A DNA stretch of 64,000 nucleotides from Sphingobacterium sp. R2 (lineage in GTDB: Bacteria; Bacteroidota; Bacteroidia; Sphingobacteriales; Sphingobacteriaceae). Under the pieces are notes generated by a model. The model made no database searches and was not told the origin of the DNA. It saw only the letters and a list, made by a program, of their open reading frames with translations. The stretch is taken from assembly GCF_040760075.1 (NCBI RefSeq), contig NZ_CP142884.1:1364001-1428000 (forward strand). The letters are read 5' to 3'. Below are positions 1-7,781 of this stretch, in pieces (the stretch's first letter is position 1; each line of letters starts with the position of its first letter). The position numbers and the translations under genes were made by a program.

Positions 1-720
1 AGTAACCATCATATCGATATTATTTTCGTTGATGTATTGGTTAATGCCCAGGGCAATGTCTGTATGAAGGATATAACTATACAGGGGATTGTAGGGCGCT
101 AGCAGATCTTTCATGATCGTTATTTCAGCATTTACAGCTTTATTTGCAGGATCCTCTTTGGTGACATGTACCACATATACCTCACTTTTACGCAATACTT
201 CAGATGCATTGATCAAAAGGCGGTTTAATTTTAGTTTTACTTCCTTAAGATTTGAGGCTATCAATATCTTTTTCGGTACCCTAAGCTCAGCTCGTGCGGG
301 AACCACCAGTAAAGGTGTGTGACAATTTTCGATCAGCTTGAGCGTATTGCTTCCGAGTAGTAATTTCTTTAAGCCGCTTTTACCTGCGGTACCAACGATC
401 ACGAGGTCAATATCCTCCTCTGCACAAGTACGGTTTACGCCGTAGCTTAGTTCATATTCTTCGAGCACAGATTTCCAAGCTATCCCTTCCGGAAAAAGCA
501 GCATCAGCTCCTGTTGCCAGGTATTGAGATCCTTTTGTTTCTCCTCTAGAATTTCTGAATTGCTGATAACAACAGGTTCGGTACCTACCGTCGGGATTAC
601 TTCGTACGTATGGTACAAGACCACCTTTTCAATGCCCCATAGCGGAGCCAATTGCGCGGCGTATCGAGCAGCGGCAAAGGCATTGTCCGAAAAGTCTGTT
701 AACAAGAGTAGGTTTTTCAT
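1..720 (-). CDS. Universal stress protein, UspA family (partial)
   Basis: This is the N-terminal 240 codons of a two-domain universal stress protein; the reading frame is open to the left edge, so the C-terminus is missing. It starts at an ATG ending at 720, preceded on the minus strand by a purine-rich AATAAGG. The product begins MKNLLLLTDFSDNAFAAARY, the usual Usp beta strand followed by the phosphate-facing Asp and helix. A GTAGKSGLKKLLLGSNTLKL stretch matches the Usp nucleotide-binding G-x2-G-x9-G(S/T) signature. Length and order closely match the second Usp gene at 1506-2336, so the two are paralogues flanking the DoxX gene. The role is a cytoplasmic stress or energy-limitation protein; its exact ligand cannot be read. 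A pair of 20-bp direct repeats lies just upstream. Confidence 0.9.
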   Translation of the reverse strand, partial: MKNLLLLTDFSDNAFAAARYAAQLAPLWGIEKVVLYHTYEVIPTVGTEPVVISNSEILEEKQKDLNTWQQELMLLFPEGIAWKSVLEEYELSYGVNRTCAEEDIDLVIVGTAGKSGLKKLLLGSNTLKLIENCHTPLLVVPARAELRVPKKILIASNLKEVKLKLNRLLINASEVLRKSEVYVVHVTKEDPANKAVNAEITIMKDLLAPYNPLYSYILHTDIALGINQYINENNIDMMVT

Positions 721-731
721 CCTTATTAGTT

Positions 732-771
732 ATTTGTGTATCACATCATCCATTTGTGTATCACATAATCC
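732..771. repeat. Tandem 20-bp repeat with TGTG-TAT-CACA dyad
   Basis: Two adjacent 20-bp units (732-751 and 752-771) differ at one base. Each contains the short inverted repeat TGTG-TAT-CACA. They begin 12 bases upstream of the Usp start codon at 720, in the region between that gene and doxX. The spacing of about two helical turns puts both dyads on the same DNA face, as expected of paired operators. Crp/Fnr-family proteins recognise related TGTG-type sites, but that assignment is inference. Confidence 0.6.
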
Positions 772-979
772 ATCGCTAAGCTATTACCGACTTAGGTCGT
801 GTTTTCTGTTGCAGCTCACCGTTTTATTATCGATTATATAGCTATTAAATTACACATAAAGTATTAAAAATGCAATAAATTTATTCCTAGCATAGCGCTG
901 TGGAGCTTTTCAATTTAAATAATTTCATTAATTTAGGGCGAGTGGTTTTGTTCATCTATTCATAATTTAAGCGTTTTAT

Positions 980-1387
980 ATGGCAATTTGGAATTCATTG
1001 AGTAAGTATAGGGATACAGGTCTTTTGGTTTTGCGCATTGGATTGGGCGTGATGATGATTATGCACGGTCTGCCCAAGTTACAAGGCGGCCCCGATCTTT
1101 GGGCCGGCGTAGGTAAATCAATGGGCACGATTGGTATTCATTTTATGCCTACATTTTGGGGATTTATGGCGGCAGTGACCGAAACTGTTGGAGGGCTATT
1201 TTTGTTGTTGGGTCTTTTTTTTAGACCAGCAGCACTATTGCTTGCTTTTACAATGGTTATCGCTGGATTAATGCATCTTTCCAAAGGAGACGGTATCTCT
1301 GGTGCATCTCATGCAATTGAGCTCTTTTTTGTATTTTTAGGACTTATACTTATCGGTCCCGGTAAGCACTCCGTTGATAAAAAATAA
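980..1387 (+). CDS. DoxX family membrane protein
   Basis: This 135-residue protein belongs to the DoxX/DoxD-like family of small integral membrane proteins. Four hydrophobic segments are visible (about residues 15-32, 52-72, 76-96 and 110-126). The first carries the family-typical LRIGLGVMMIMHGLPKL, followed by a conserved GG. The ATG at 980 gives normal family length. It lies alone between two universal stress protein genes that point the other way, so it is probably monocistronic. DoxX proteins have been linked to redox and thiol stress in other bacteria; here the role is not proven. An imperfect hairpin shared with the convergent stress gene follows it. Confidence 0.85.
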   Translation: MAIWNSLSKYRDTGLLVLRIGLGVMMIMHGLPKLQGGPDLWAGVGKSMGTIGIHFMPTFWGFMAAVTETVGGLFLLLGLFFRPAALLLAFTMVIAGLMHLSKGDGISGASHAIELFFVFLGLILIGPGKHSVDKK

Positions 1388-1415
1388 ACGGTTTTCCTAG
1401 AACGATATACGTTAT

Positions 1416-1448
1416 TGAAGCCACGATTCCTAAAGGATTGTGGCTTCA
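1416..1448. terminator. Bidirectional hairpin between doxX and usp
   Basis: TGAAGCCAC (1416-1424) pairs perfectly with GTGGCTTCA (1440-1448), with partial pairing inside the 15-base interior. It lies between the convergent DoxX gene and the Usp gene ending at 1506. No strong T-tract follows directly, so termination efficiency is uncertain. Confidence 0.55.
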
Positions 1449-1505
1449 CTATAACGAGCACTTTTCACTTTCATTGCGATGGTTTTATGTGAAAATATAT
1501 TGTAT

Positions 1506-2336
1506 TTATGATCTATCCATGGGAATAACCAATAAGTTGGCGGAGCCATTCCAGGCGATCTTTTTTGATATGCTGCTTTTGAATAGGCTAGATAATAGTC
1601 CCTGCTTTTTATGGAATGAAAGGATGAGGTCGATGTGTTTCTCTTTTGCATATTCTTCAATACCCACTGCAACGTCATCGTGACTAATGTAGTCATAAAT
1701 CGGATGGTATTTGTCCAGGCGCTCATGAAGATGCTTTAATTCCTGCGCCAGGTCTGCAGCAGAAGCCTCTTTTTTCGCAACATTCAAGACATATAATTTT
1801 GCTTGGAAGGTTTCCAAAACCTGATCTAAATTAAATAAATCCAGCTTGCGATCTACCTCTTTCAGATCCGTTGTCGCCAGTACATTTTTGGGGACGGCCG
1901 GATCTACCTTATGCGAAACGATGAGCATTGGTTTAGGGCATATATCCATTAGGGTAATGGCATTGCTTCCTACCAGGATTTTAGCAAAGCCAGTCTGACC
2001 TGTAATACCCAATGCGACAAGATCAATCGCTTGGGCACTACATATTTCTTGAACGCCCATCGGTAAATCAATGTCTTCCATTTGATAGGATAAGGCTACT
2101 TGCGGTGGGAACAGTAGTCTAATTTCGTCGAACCAGTCTGCAAGTTCCTTTTCTTTGGCCGCTTTTACTTCTTCATTGACAACAACAATAGGTTCATTGT
2201 CGACGACGGTAACACTATTGTATGTATGATATACAATTACCTTTTGCGTTTTCCAGGCTTCTGTACATAGTGCAACTTGCTTTGCTGCTAGAAGAGCATT
2301 TTCTGAAAAGTCAGTTAACAGGAGGATATGTCTCAT
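1506..2336 (-). CDS. Universal stress protein, UspA family
   Basis: This 276-residue protein has two tandem Usp domains (about 1-145 and 148-276). The first starts MRHILLLTDFSENALLAAKQ and carries an ATP-type loop, GITGQTGFAKILVGSNAITL, matching G-x2-G-x9-G-S. The second domain is less conserved and lacks an obvious full loop, ending SISKKIAWNGSANLLVIPMD. It is a paralogue of the partial gene at 1-720, with which it shares the LLLTDFS start, the YHTY strand and the LLFP segment. The start chosen is the first ATG of the domain. It is predicted to be cytoplasmic. The upstream region lacks the 20-bp repeats found by the other copy, so the two may be regulated differently. Confidence 0.92.
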   Translation of the reverse strand: MRHILLLTDFSENALLAAKQVALCTEAWKTQKVIVYHTYNSVTVVDNEPIVVVNEEVKAAKEKELADWFDEIRLLFPPQVALSYQMEDIDLPMGVQEICSAQAIDLVALGITGQTGFAKILVGSNAITLMDICPKPMLIVSHKVDPAVPKNVLATTDLKEVDRKLDLFNLDQVLETFQAKLYVLNVAKKEASAADLAQELKHLHERLDKYHPIYDYISHDDVAVGIEEYAKEKHIDLILSFHKKQGLLSSLFKSSISKKIAWNGSANLLVIPMDRS

Positions 2337-2525
2337 AATATTTTATTATACGTTTAACTTGACAACCTACTGCGCTATGTCATCCCGACCCATCGCTTAA
2401 GGAGACGCATTGGATCATTGGGCCTCGTATAGCAGCGGTATATTACCAAAACAATCAATGTAGCGATAAGTTACAAATAAAACGTGAATTTAATGTTAAG
2501 ACCCCTCCAAAGTGATGAGTGTCAT

Positions 2526-2556
2526 AAAAAAAGGCAACCCTAATCAGGGTTGCCTT
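2526..2556 (-). terminator. Rho-independent terminator of the Prc protease gene
   Basis: AAGGCAACCC (2531-2540) and GGGTTGCCTT (2547-2556) form a perfect 10-bp stem with a 6-base loop. The A-run at 2526-2532 reads as a U-tract on the minus strand, directly downstream of the protease stop codon at 2591. Confidence 0.9.
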
Positions 2557-2590
2557 GCCATTTACTTTACAGTTTTAGTTTTTGGTGAAA

Positions 2591-4741
2591 TTACATCGGT
2601 TTTTTTGTACCAAAGTTGATGATATAGTCGGTCATCACTTTTGCACTTTCGTCTTTCACAAAATCCAGATCGATTTTAGGCTGTGACTTGCCTTCTTCCC
2701 AAGCTGGTTTACCCTGTAATTTCAATAAAGCGTTGATGCGATCTCTGTTTTTCTTGAGGTTGTCATCTTTATCTTTTTTGAATTTGTTGAATTCCAATGG
2801 AATTTTGACATCCTCATCCTTTTGGGCTTCTTCAATGTCCTCTTTCAGATATTTATATTCCAATGAGTTTTTGATACGTGCCTCATGTATTGCTTCCAAT
2901 TTTTTATCGATCGCACTCAGGTCAGCTACTTTTTTGAAGTTGCTTGATTGGATTTGATCCCAAGGCAGTGCTGATTTTTCTGAGCTTTCGCCAAATTTCT
3001 CTGCAGAAAACTGAGAAGGGAATACGATATCAGGTGTCACACCTTTATGTTGTGTACTACTTCCGTTAACCCGATAAAATTTACCCAATGTAATATTGAT
3101 CTGTCCATACTGAGGAGCGCCTTCTGGGGTGTCCGGGTCTTTTTCACCCGATGCCTTTAACAGCAATCGGCTGGTCGGGCTGATCACACGCGACATGTCT
3201 ATTGCCGATTGCACTGTGCCCTTGCCATAACTTTGAGATCCTAAGATAATTCCTCTTCCATAATCTTGGATCGCACCAGCAAAGATTTCAGAAGCCGAAG
3301 CCGAGAAACGGTTGATCATGACGCCCAGTGGACCATCCCAGGAAACACCAGCATTTTTATCTTCTTCAACATCAATGTTATTTTTTGTATCTCTCACTTG
3401 TACAACAGGACCCTTGTCAATAAATAGACCTGTCAAATCAATTGCTTCAGGTAAAGAACCACCACCATTAAAGCGCAGGTCGATAACCACCGCATCCACT
3501 TTTTGTTGTTTCAGTGTGTCTAATATCATCCTAACATCTCTCGTTGTGCTTTTGTAATTTGGGTCACGTCTTCTGTAAGCCTCAAAATCCATGTAGAATT
3601 TAGGGATGTTGATGATCCCCACTTTATACATTTTTCCGTCCGATCCTTTGACGTTCATGATTTCTTTTTTTGCAGACTCTTCTTCAACGACGATTTTCTC
3701 CCGTACAAGGGATACAATCCGTGGGTGAGAATTCATTGGCTGGCCTGCAGGAATAATTTTCAGACGGACGATTGTTCCCTTTGGACCTTTGATTTTTGCT
3801 ACAGCAGCATCAAGTCTCCAGCCAATAATATCTTCAAATTCACCATCTTTTCCCTGCGCTACAGCGATGATTTTATCATTGACGTGAATGCTCTTGTCTT
3901 TGAAGATAGGTCCACCAGGGATAATTTCAAAGATGCTTACCGCTTCGTTATCGATGGATAATCTTGCACCAATCCCTTCAAAAGTATTGGCCATTCCCTC
4001 ATTAAATGCCTGGGCAAAAGATGGATTAAAATAAGAAGTATGTGGGTCTACAGCATCTGTCAGCGCTTGCATTACAATCTGAAAAGCATCGTTTGCGTTG
4101 GTTTTTTTTGCCTGAGAGATCAAATTGACGTAGCGTTTTTTTAATGTCTCTACCTGTTTGGTCTTTGCACTGTCGGTAGATTTGCCGCTTGCAGTTTCTA
4201 AGTTGAGGAGGTCGTATTTCACCCGTTTACGCCATTGGTCGTTGGCCTCTTCTGCCGTTTTGAACCATCCTAATTTTTCACGGTTAGGCTGGTAATACTC
4301 GTCTTTCGTATAATCCTGTTTTTTGCCGATTTCTGAAAGCGCATATTGCATTCTGTCCAGGTATCTCTTCGAATACACGTTGAAAATATGGAAAGCAGCT
4401 GATAGATCTCCATTTTTAATGTCCTGGGCAAGATTGCTTTTGTAGGACTGAAATTCATCAATATCCGACTGAAGCAGGTAATTTTTGCCTTGATCCAAAC
4501 TTTTGATCAGATTATCGTATATAATGCCCGATATTGAATCGTTCATTTTGACCTTTTTGTAGCTTGCATTTTCCAATAATCCAGAGACTTCCTTGGCGAT
4601 GATCTGATGCTGCGTGCTTGGTTTAAGCCCTCCGTCATCAGGAAGTGCAACTCGCGGTTTTGAACCACAAGATACAATGGATACAACAAAAAGTACAAAT
4701 AAGAGTTTCCTAAACATATTTTCGACGGTTTTATTAATCAT
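2591..4741 (-). CDS. Carboxy-terminal processing protease (S41A, Tsp/Prc type), lipoprotein
   Basis: This 716-residue protease of the tail-specific (Prc/Tsp) class probably degrades or trims envelope proteins at their C-termini. A short hydrophobic leader ends in a lipobox, VSIVSC, with Cys25, so it is likely a lipoprotein anchored in the envelope. A PDZ domain follows (about 240-335), then the S41 catalytic core. The core contains VIDLRFNGGG (around 420) and the Ser-Lys pair: Ser482 in RFSASASEIFAGA and Lys507 in SYGKGTVQ. The long C-terminal tail, charged and rich in Lys and Glu, is usual for Tsp proteins of about 700 residues. The start may instead be Met9 (4717), which gives a more compact signal peptide. 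It stands alone on the minus strand with its own terminator. Confidence 0.93.
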   Translation of the reverse strand: MINKTVENMFRKLLFVLFVVSIVSCGSKPRVALPDDGGLKPSTQHQIIAKEVSGLLENASYKKVKMNDSISGIIYDNLIKSLDQGKNYLLQSDIDEFQSYKSNLAQDIKNGDLSAAFHIFNVYSKRYLDRMQYALSEIGKKQDYTKDEYYQPNREKLGWFKTAEEANDQWRKRVKYDLLNLETASGKSTDSAKTKQVETLKKRYVNLISQAKKTNANDAFQIVMQALTDAVDPHTSYFNPSFAQAFNEGMANTFEGIGARLSIDNEAVSIFEIIPGGPIFKDKSIHVNDKIIAVAQGKDGEFEDIIGWRLDAAVAKIKGPKGTIVRLKIIPAGQPMNSHPRIVSLVREKIVVEEESAKKEIMNVKGSDGKMYKVGIINIPKFYMDFEAYRRRDPNYKSTTRDVRMILDTLKQQKVDAVVIDLRFNGGGSLPEAIDLTGLFIDKGPVVQVRDTKNNIDVEEDKNAGVSWDGPLGVMINRFSASASEIFAGAIQDYGRGIILGSQSYGKGTVQSAIDMSRVISPTSRLLLKASGEKDPDTPEGAPQYGQINITLGKFYRVNGSSTQHKGVTPDIVFPSQFSAEKFGESSEKSALPWDQIQSSNFKKVADLSAIDKKLEAIHEARIKNSLEYKYLKEDIEEAQKDEDVKIPLEFNKFKKDKDDNLKKNRDRINALLKLQGKPAWEEGKSQPKIDLDFVKDESAKVMTDYIINFGTKKPM

Positions 4742-4915
4742 TCTTTTTAAAAAATATTCAGCTCTTTTTCATAAGCGTGCTAAATTTAGTGAAATTCATA
4801 GCACATTATCGCAGATTCTAAAAATTTATTTGATTTATCTTTCGATATTTACAAAAAGCTGTATGTCGCTCTGTAAACTGCTCTTTCAGTAGACCAGCAG
4901 AAGGGGTAGATTGTT

Positions 4916-6019
4916 TTATTTATACAGTTCATTTTTTAACTGTATATAGGCCTTGTACGTCTGGTCCGCCGATGGATAGTCCTTTAACACAAGGTATACT
5001 TCGCCGAGTTTGTCCAGTATTGCCAATGAAAGTTGCTTATTATTTTCGTCTGCGGCCAACTCTGCGGCCTGCACAAACTCTTTTATTGCCACCTTAAAGT
5101 TACCATCCTTTTGTTTGGAGGAGGCTAGCAAATATTCAATTTCTGCGAGTTCGCTACGTAGTTTTTTTGCATTCGCCAGATCGCGGGCCTGCAGCAGAAA
5201 CCATTGGGCTTCGGTATATTTATGCTGATTAAAATAGATTTCCGCAAGCATTTCCCAGGCAAAAATCTTTCCCTCATAAGCTTTGGCTTTATTGAATAGC
5301 GGTATCGCACTGCGAATGATGTTATTTTCGGCCGTTTTATATTTTCCCTGTCCCGCTCGCGCCATAGCAATTAAAAGCCAGGCGTTTGCCTGTTCCACAT
5401 AACTTTTGCTCTTCATCACGTACGTATGATAGTTTTGTGCGCTTTCTTCGGCTCGCTCAAAATCCCCACTATACAACTGAAAATTGCTGATATTTAAATT
5501 AATGGTTGCAATATCATCCCTGTTGTCGGTGCGGTTAGCCAAAGAGAGTGCCTGATATAAAAATGCCGATGCATTGCTGCTGTCGTTATTTTTAATGGAA
5601 AATAAAGCGGCTTCATTTGCTAGAGCATAGCCTGCCGTCCAATTTTCCACTTTCTTTTGCCCTTCAATTGCATCGTTCCAGGCGTTGGCAGTTGCTGGCA
5701 TCGGATTCATTAAGTAGTTGAAATGTCCAAGGTTATTGGTGCTTCGCAGCTGCAGTAGCAAGCGCTGAAGTAAGAGTTGCCTCGCAATTTCTTTGCTAAA
5801 AGATTTCTTTTCGGCATAGTTTTCTGTAAGTATTTCATTGGCTGTTTTAGGTGGAGGTAAGAAATACACTTCTGGTCCGATACCCTTAAACGAAGCATCG
5901 TATTTTTTAATCGCGCCCGTATAATCTTTTTCTGCATTTTGTGCCACGGCCCGACGCGGTATATTCATGAATATGGTCAGGGTGGTCAAGATATAAAACC
6001 AGTATTTTGTCATTCTCAT
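4916..6019 (-). CDS. Secreted TPR-repeat protein
   Basis: This 367-residue protein starts with a signal peptide (about residues 1-26, ending AVAQ) followed almost entirely by helical tetratricopeptide-like repeats. Recognisable TPR signatures include A-x-LY-QA-LSLAN, GDFERAEESAQNY, GKYKTAENNI, HKYTEAQWFL and KDYPSADQTYKAY. No enzymatic domain is seen. TPR proteins of this kind are usually scaffolds or stress-response proteins in the periplasm; the partner is unknown. The ATG at 6019 or the next at 6013 could be used. The sequence immediately upstream, including the likely promoter, is duplicated in tandem (6022-6227). Confidence 0.8.
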   Translation of the reverse strand: MRMTKYWFYILTTLTIFMNIPRRAVAQNAEKDYTGAIKKYDASFKGIGPEVYFLPPPKTANEILTENYAEKKSFSKEIARQLLLQRLLLQLRSTNNLGHFNYLMNPMPATANAWNDAIEGQKKVENWTAGYALANEAALFSIKNNDSSNASAFLYQALSLANRTDNRDDIATINLNISNFQLYSGDFERAEESAQNYHTYVMKSKSYVEQANAWLLIAMARAGQGKYKTAENNIIRSAIPLFNKAKAYEGKIFAWEMLAEIYFNQHKYTEAQWFLLQARDLANAKKLRSELAEIEYLLASSKQKDGNFKVAIKEFVQAAELAADENNKQLSLAILDKLGEVYLVLKDYPSADQTYKAYIQLKNELYK

Positions 6020-6021
6020 TG

Positions 6022-6227
6022 ATGATTACATCACAATTAATACTTACTATTAATTTCACTATTGGAGCAATTCAGCGTTGTTTTTAGACAACTTTCAATA
6101 CTGCTCATGCGCTGTCAAAAGCAAATGATTACATCACAATTAATGTTTACTATAAACTTCACTGTTGGAGCAATTCAGCGTTGTTTTTGCACAACTTTTA
6201 ATATTGCTCATGCGCTGTCAAAAGCAA
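6022..6227. repeat. 103-bp tandem duplication upstream of the TPR gene
   Basis: Two head-to-tail copies of a 103-bp unit lie at 6022-6124 and 6125-6227. They differ at only a few positions and share the core AGCAATTCAGCGTTGTTTTT and the end CTCATGCGCTGTCAAAAGCA. The first copy abuts the start codon of the minus-strand TPR gene, so the unit spans that gene's leader and probable promoter. The second copy lies about 110 bases before rarA. Confidence 0.9.
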
Positions 6228-6324
6228 TTTACATAAATAATAGAGCAAATATGACTAAAAATTGTGTGAAAAAATGTTAAAGCGTCAAACTAAAATATTT
6301 AGTCCCTGTGCTATTTTTAATTTA

Positions 6325-6332
6325 TAACTTTG
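6325..6332 (+). promoter_or_regulatory. Probable -7 element of rarA (TAACTTTG)
   Basis: TAACTTTG matches the Bacteroidota -7 consensus TAnnTTTG and ends only four bases before the rarA ATG at 6337. No good TTTG -33 element is visible at the ideal 19-bp spacing. This spacing suggests a very short or absent leader on the mRNA. Confidence 0.5.
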
Positions 6333-6336
6333 TACT

Positions 6337-7617
6337 ATGGCGACACGAATTCCATTAGCAGAACGACTTAGACCACGGCAATTGAGCGCTTATGTGGGGC
6401 AGCAGCATATTGTCGGCCCCGACGCAGTGCTTTATCATGCCATTCAGCAAAAAAATATTCCTTCCATGATTCTTTGGGGGCCACCGGGGGTGGGTAAAAC
6501 GAGTTTGGCCTTACTGATCGCCAAAGAACTGGATCGACCTTTCTTTTCATTAAGTGCAATTCAGGCGGGGGTGAAGGATATCCGTGAAGTGATCGAAAAG
6601 GCCGAAAGGCTGATGAACTTCAACCAAGACCAGCCTATTTTATTTATCGATGAGATTCACCGTTTCTCCAAATCGCAGCAGGATTCCCTATTAGGAGCAG
6701 TTGAGCGCGGATTGGTGACACTTATTGGTGCCACCACTGAAAATCCATCGTTCGAGGTTATTTCGGCCTTGCTCTCGCGATGTCAAGTGTATGTATTGGA
6801 GCATCTTTCCGAGCAAGATCTCATTGGTCTGATCGAGAAAGCATTACATGAAGATGAATACCTGCAGAAACAGGCGATCGTTGTTGAGGAGTATGAGGCA
6901 CTCTTGCGGCTGTCAGGTGGCGATGCACGTAAATTATTAAATGTGCTGGAGCTGGTGGTCAATGCGGCCATACTGCATCGAGAGCCGATCACAAATGCCT
7001 TTGTCCTGAAACAGGTACAGCAGAATATGGCGATTTATGACAAAGCAGGAGAGCAGCATTACGATATTATATCCGCCTTTATCAAATCCATCCGCGGTTC
7101 GGACCCAAACGCCGCGGTATATTGGCTAGCGCGGATGATTGAAGGTGGCGAAGATCCATCCTTTATTGCACGGCGGTTGTTGATTTTGGCTTCGGAGGAT
7201 ATTGGCAATGCCAACCCGAATGCCCTGTTATTGGCCAACAACTGTTTTCAGGCGGTTAACGTGATTGGATGGCCCGAATCGCGTATTATTCTTTCGCAGA
7301 CGGTGATTTACCTGGCTACCTCGGTCAAAAGCAATGCTTCTTATGAGGCCATTAATAAGGCACAGGCCTTGGTGAAACAAACCGGTGACCTATCTGTACC
7401 CTTGGCTATCCGTAATGCCCCAACAAAGTTGATGAAAAACTTAAATTACGGTGCCGAATACAAGTATTCACATGCCTATCCAGGAAACTTTGTTGTCCAG
7501 GAATTTCTTCCGAAAGAAATCAGTGGCGTCAAATTATATGAACCTGGTAAAAACCCACAGGAGGAGAAATTACGGCAAAGTTTACGGGATAAGTGGAAGG
7601 AGAAATATAACTATTGA
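6337..7617 (+). CDS. rarA: Replication-associated recombination protein RarA (MgsA), AAA+ ATPase
   Basis: This 426-residue AAA+ ATPase of the RarA/MgsA/WRNIP1 family acts at stalled or broken replication forks in the cytoplasm. The N-terminus PLAERLRPRQLSAYVGQQHI is the family hallmark. Walker A is GPPGVGKT (48-55), Walker B is ILFIDEIHRF (101-110) and sensor 1 is in IGATTENPS (130-138). The C-terminal half holds the clamp-loader-like helical and tetramerisation domains, with the typical HYDIISAFIKSIRGSDPNAA and the SEDIGNANP stretch. Length is normal. The gene is monocistronic; a strong hairpin separates it from the convergent PepSY gene. Confidence 0.96.
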   Translation: MATRIPLAERLRPRQLSAYVGQQHIVGPDAVLYHAIQQKNIPSMILWGPPGVGKTSLALLIAKELDRPFFSLSAIQAGVKDIREVIEKAERLMNFNQDQPILFIDEIHRFSKSQQDSLLGAVERGLVTLIGATTENPSFEVISALLSRCQVYVLEHLSEQDLIGLIEKALHEDEYLQKQAIVVEEYEALLRLSGGDARKLLNVLELVVNAAILHREPITNAFVLKQVQQNMAIYDKAGEQHYDIISAFIKSIRGSDPNAAVYWLARMIEGGEDPSFIARRLLILASEDIGNANPNALLLANNCFQAVNVIGWPESRIILSQTVIYLATSVKSNASYEAINKAQALVKQTGDLSVPLAIRNAPTKLMKNLNYGAEYKYSHAYPGNFVVQEFLPKEISGVKLYEPGKNPQEEKLRQSLRDKWKEKYNY

Positions 7618-7732
7618 TTCTGGCATAGATCTAAGTACACAGGCGGCGCTGTGCAAAACTTGATCAATAGACTTGTCGGACGATAGGAAAAAATTAGCGT
7701 CAATAGCATACTAAATTAGTGTCAACACTATA

Positions 7733-7762
7733 GCAAAGGCGAGCTATAGAGCTCGCCTTTGC
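7733..7762. terminator. Bidirectional terminator hairpin between rarA and the PepSY gene
   Basis: GCAAAGGCGAGCT (7733-7745) and AGCTCGCCTTTGC (7750-7762) form a perfect 13-bp stem with a 4-base loop. It sits between convergent genes ending at 7617 (plus) and 7782 (minus). The U-tract is weak on both sides. Confidence 0.75.
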
Positions 7763-7781
7763 AACTATGAATATGGAAATT

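Noticed and set aside
7691..7734. Possible 22-bp tandem repeat AAATTAG...
   Set aside because: Only about 16 of 22 positions agree; too weak to separate from AT-rich chance similarity.
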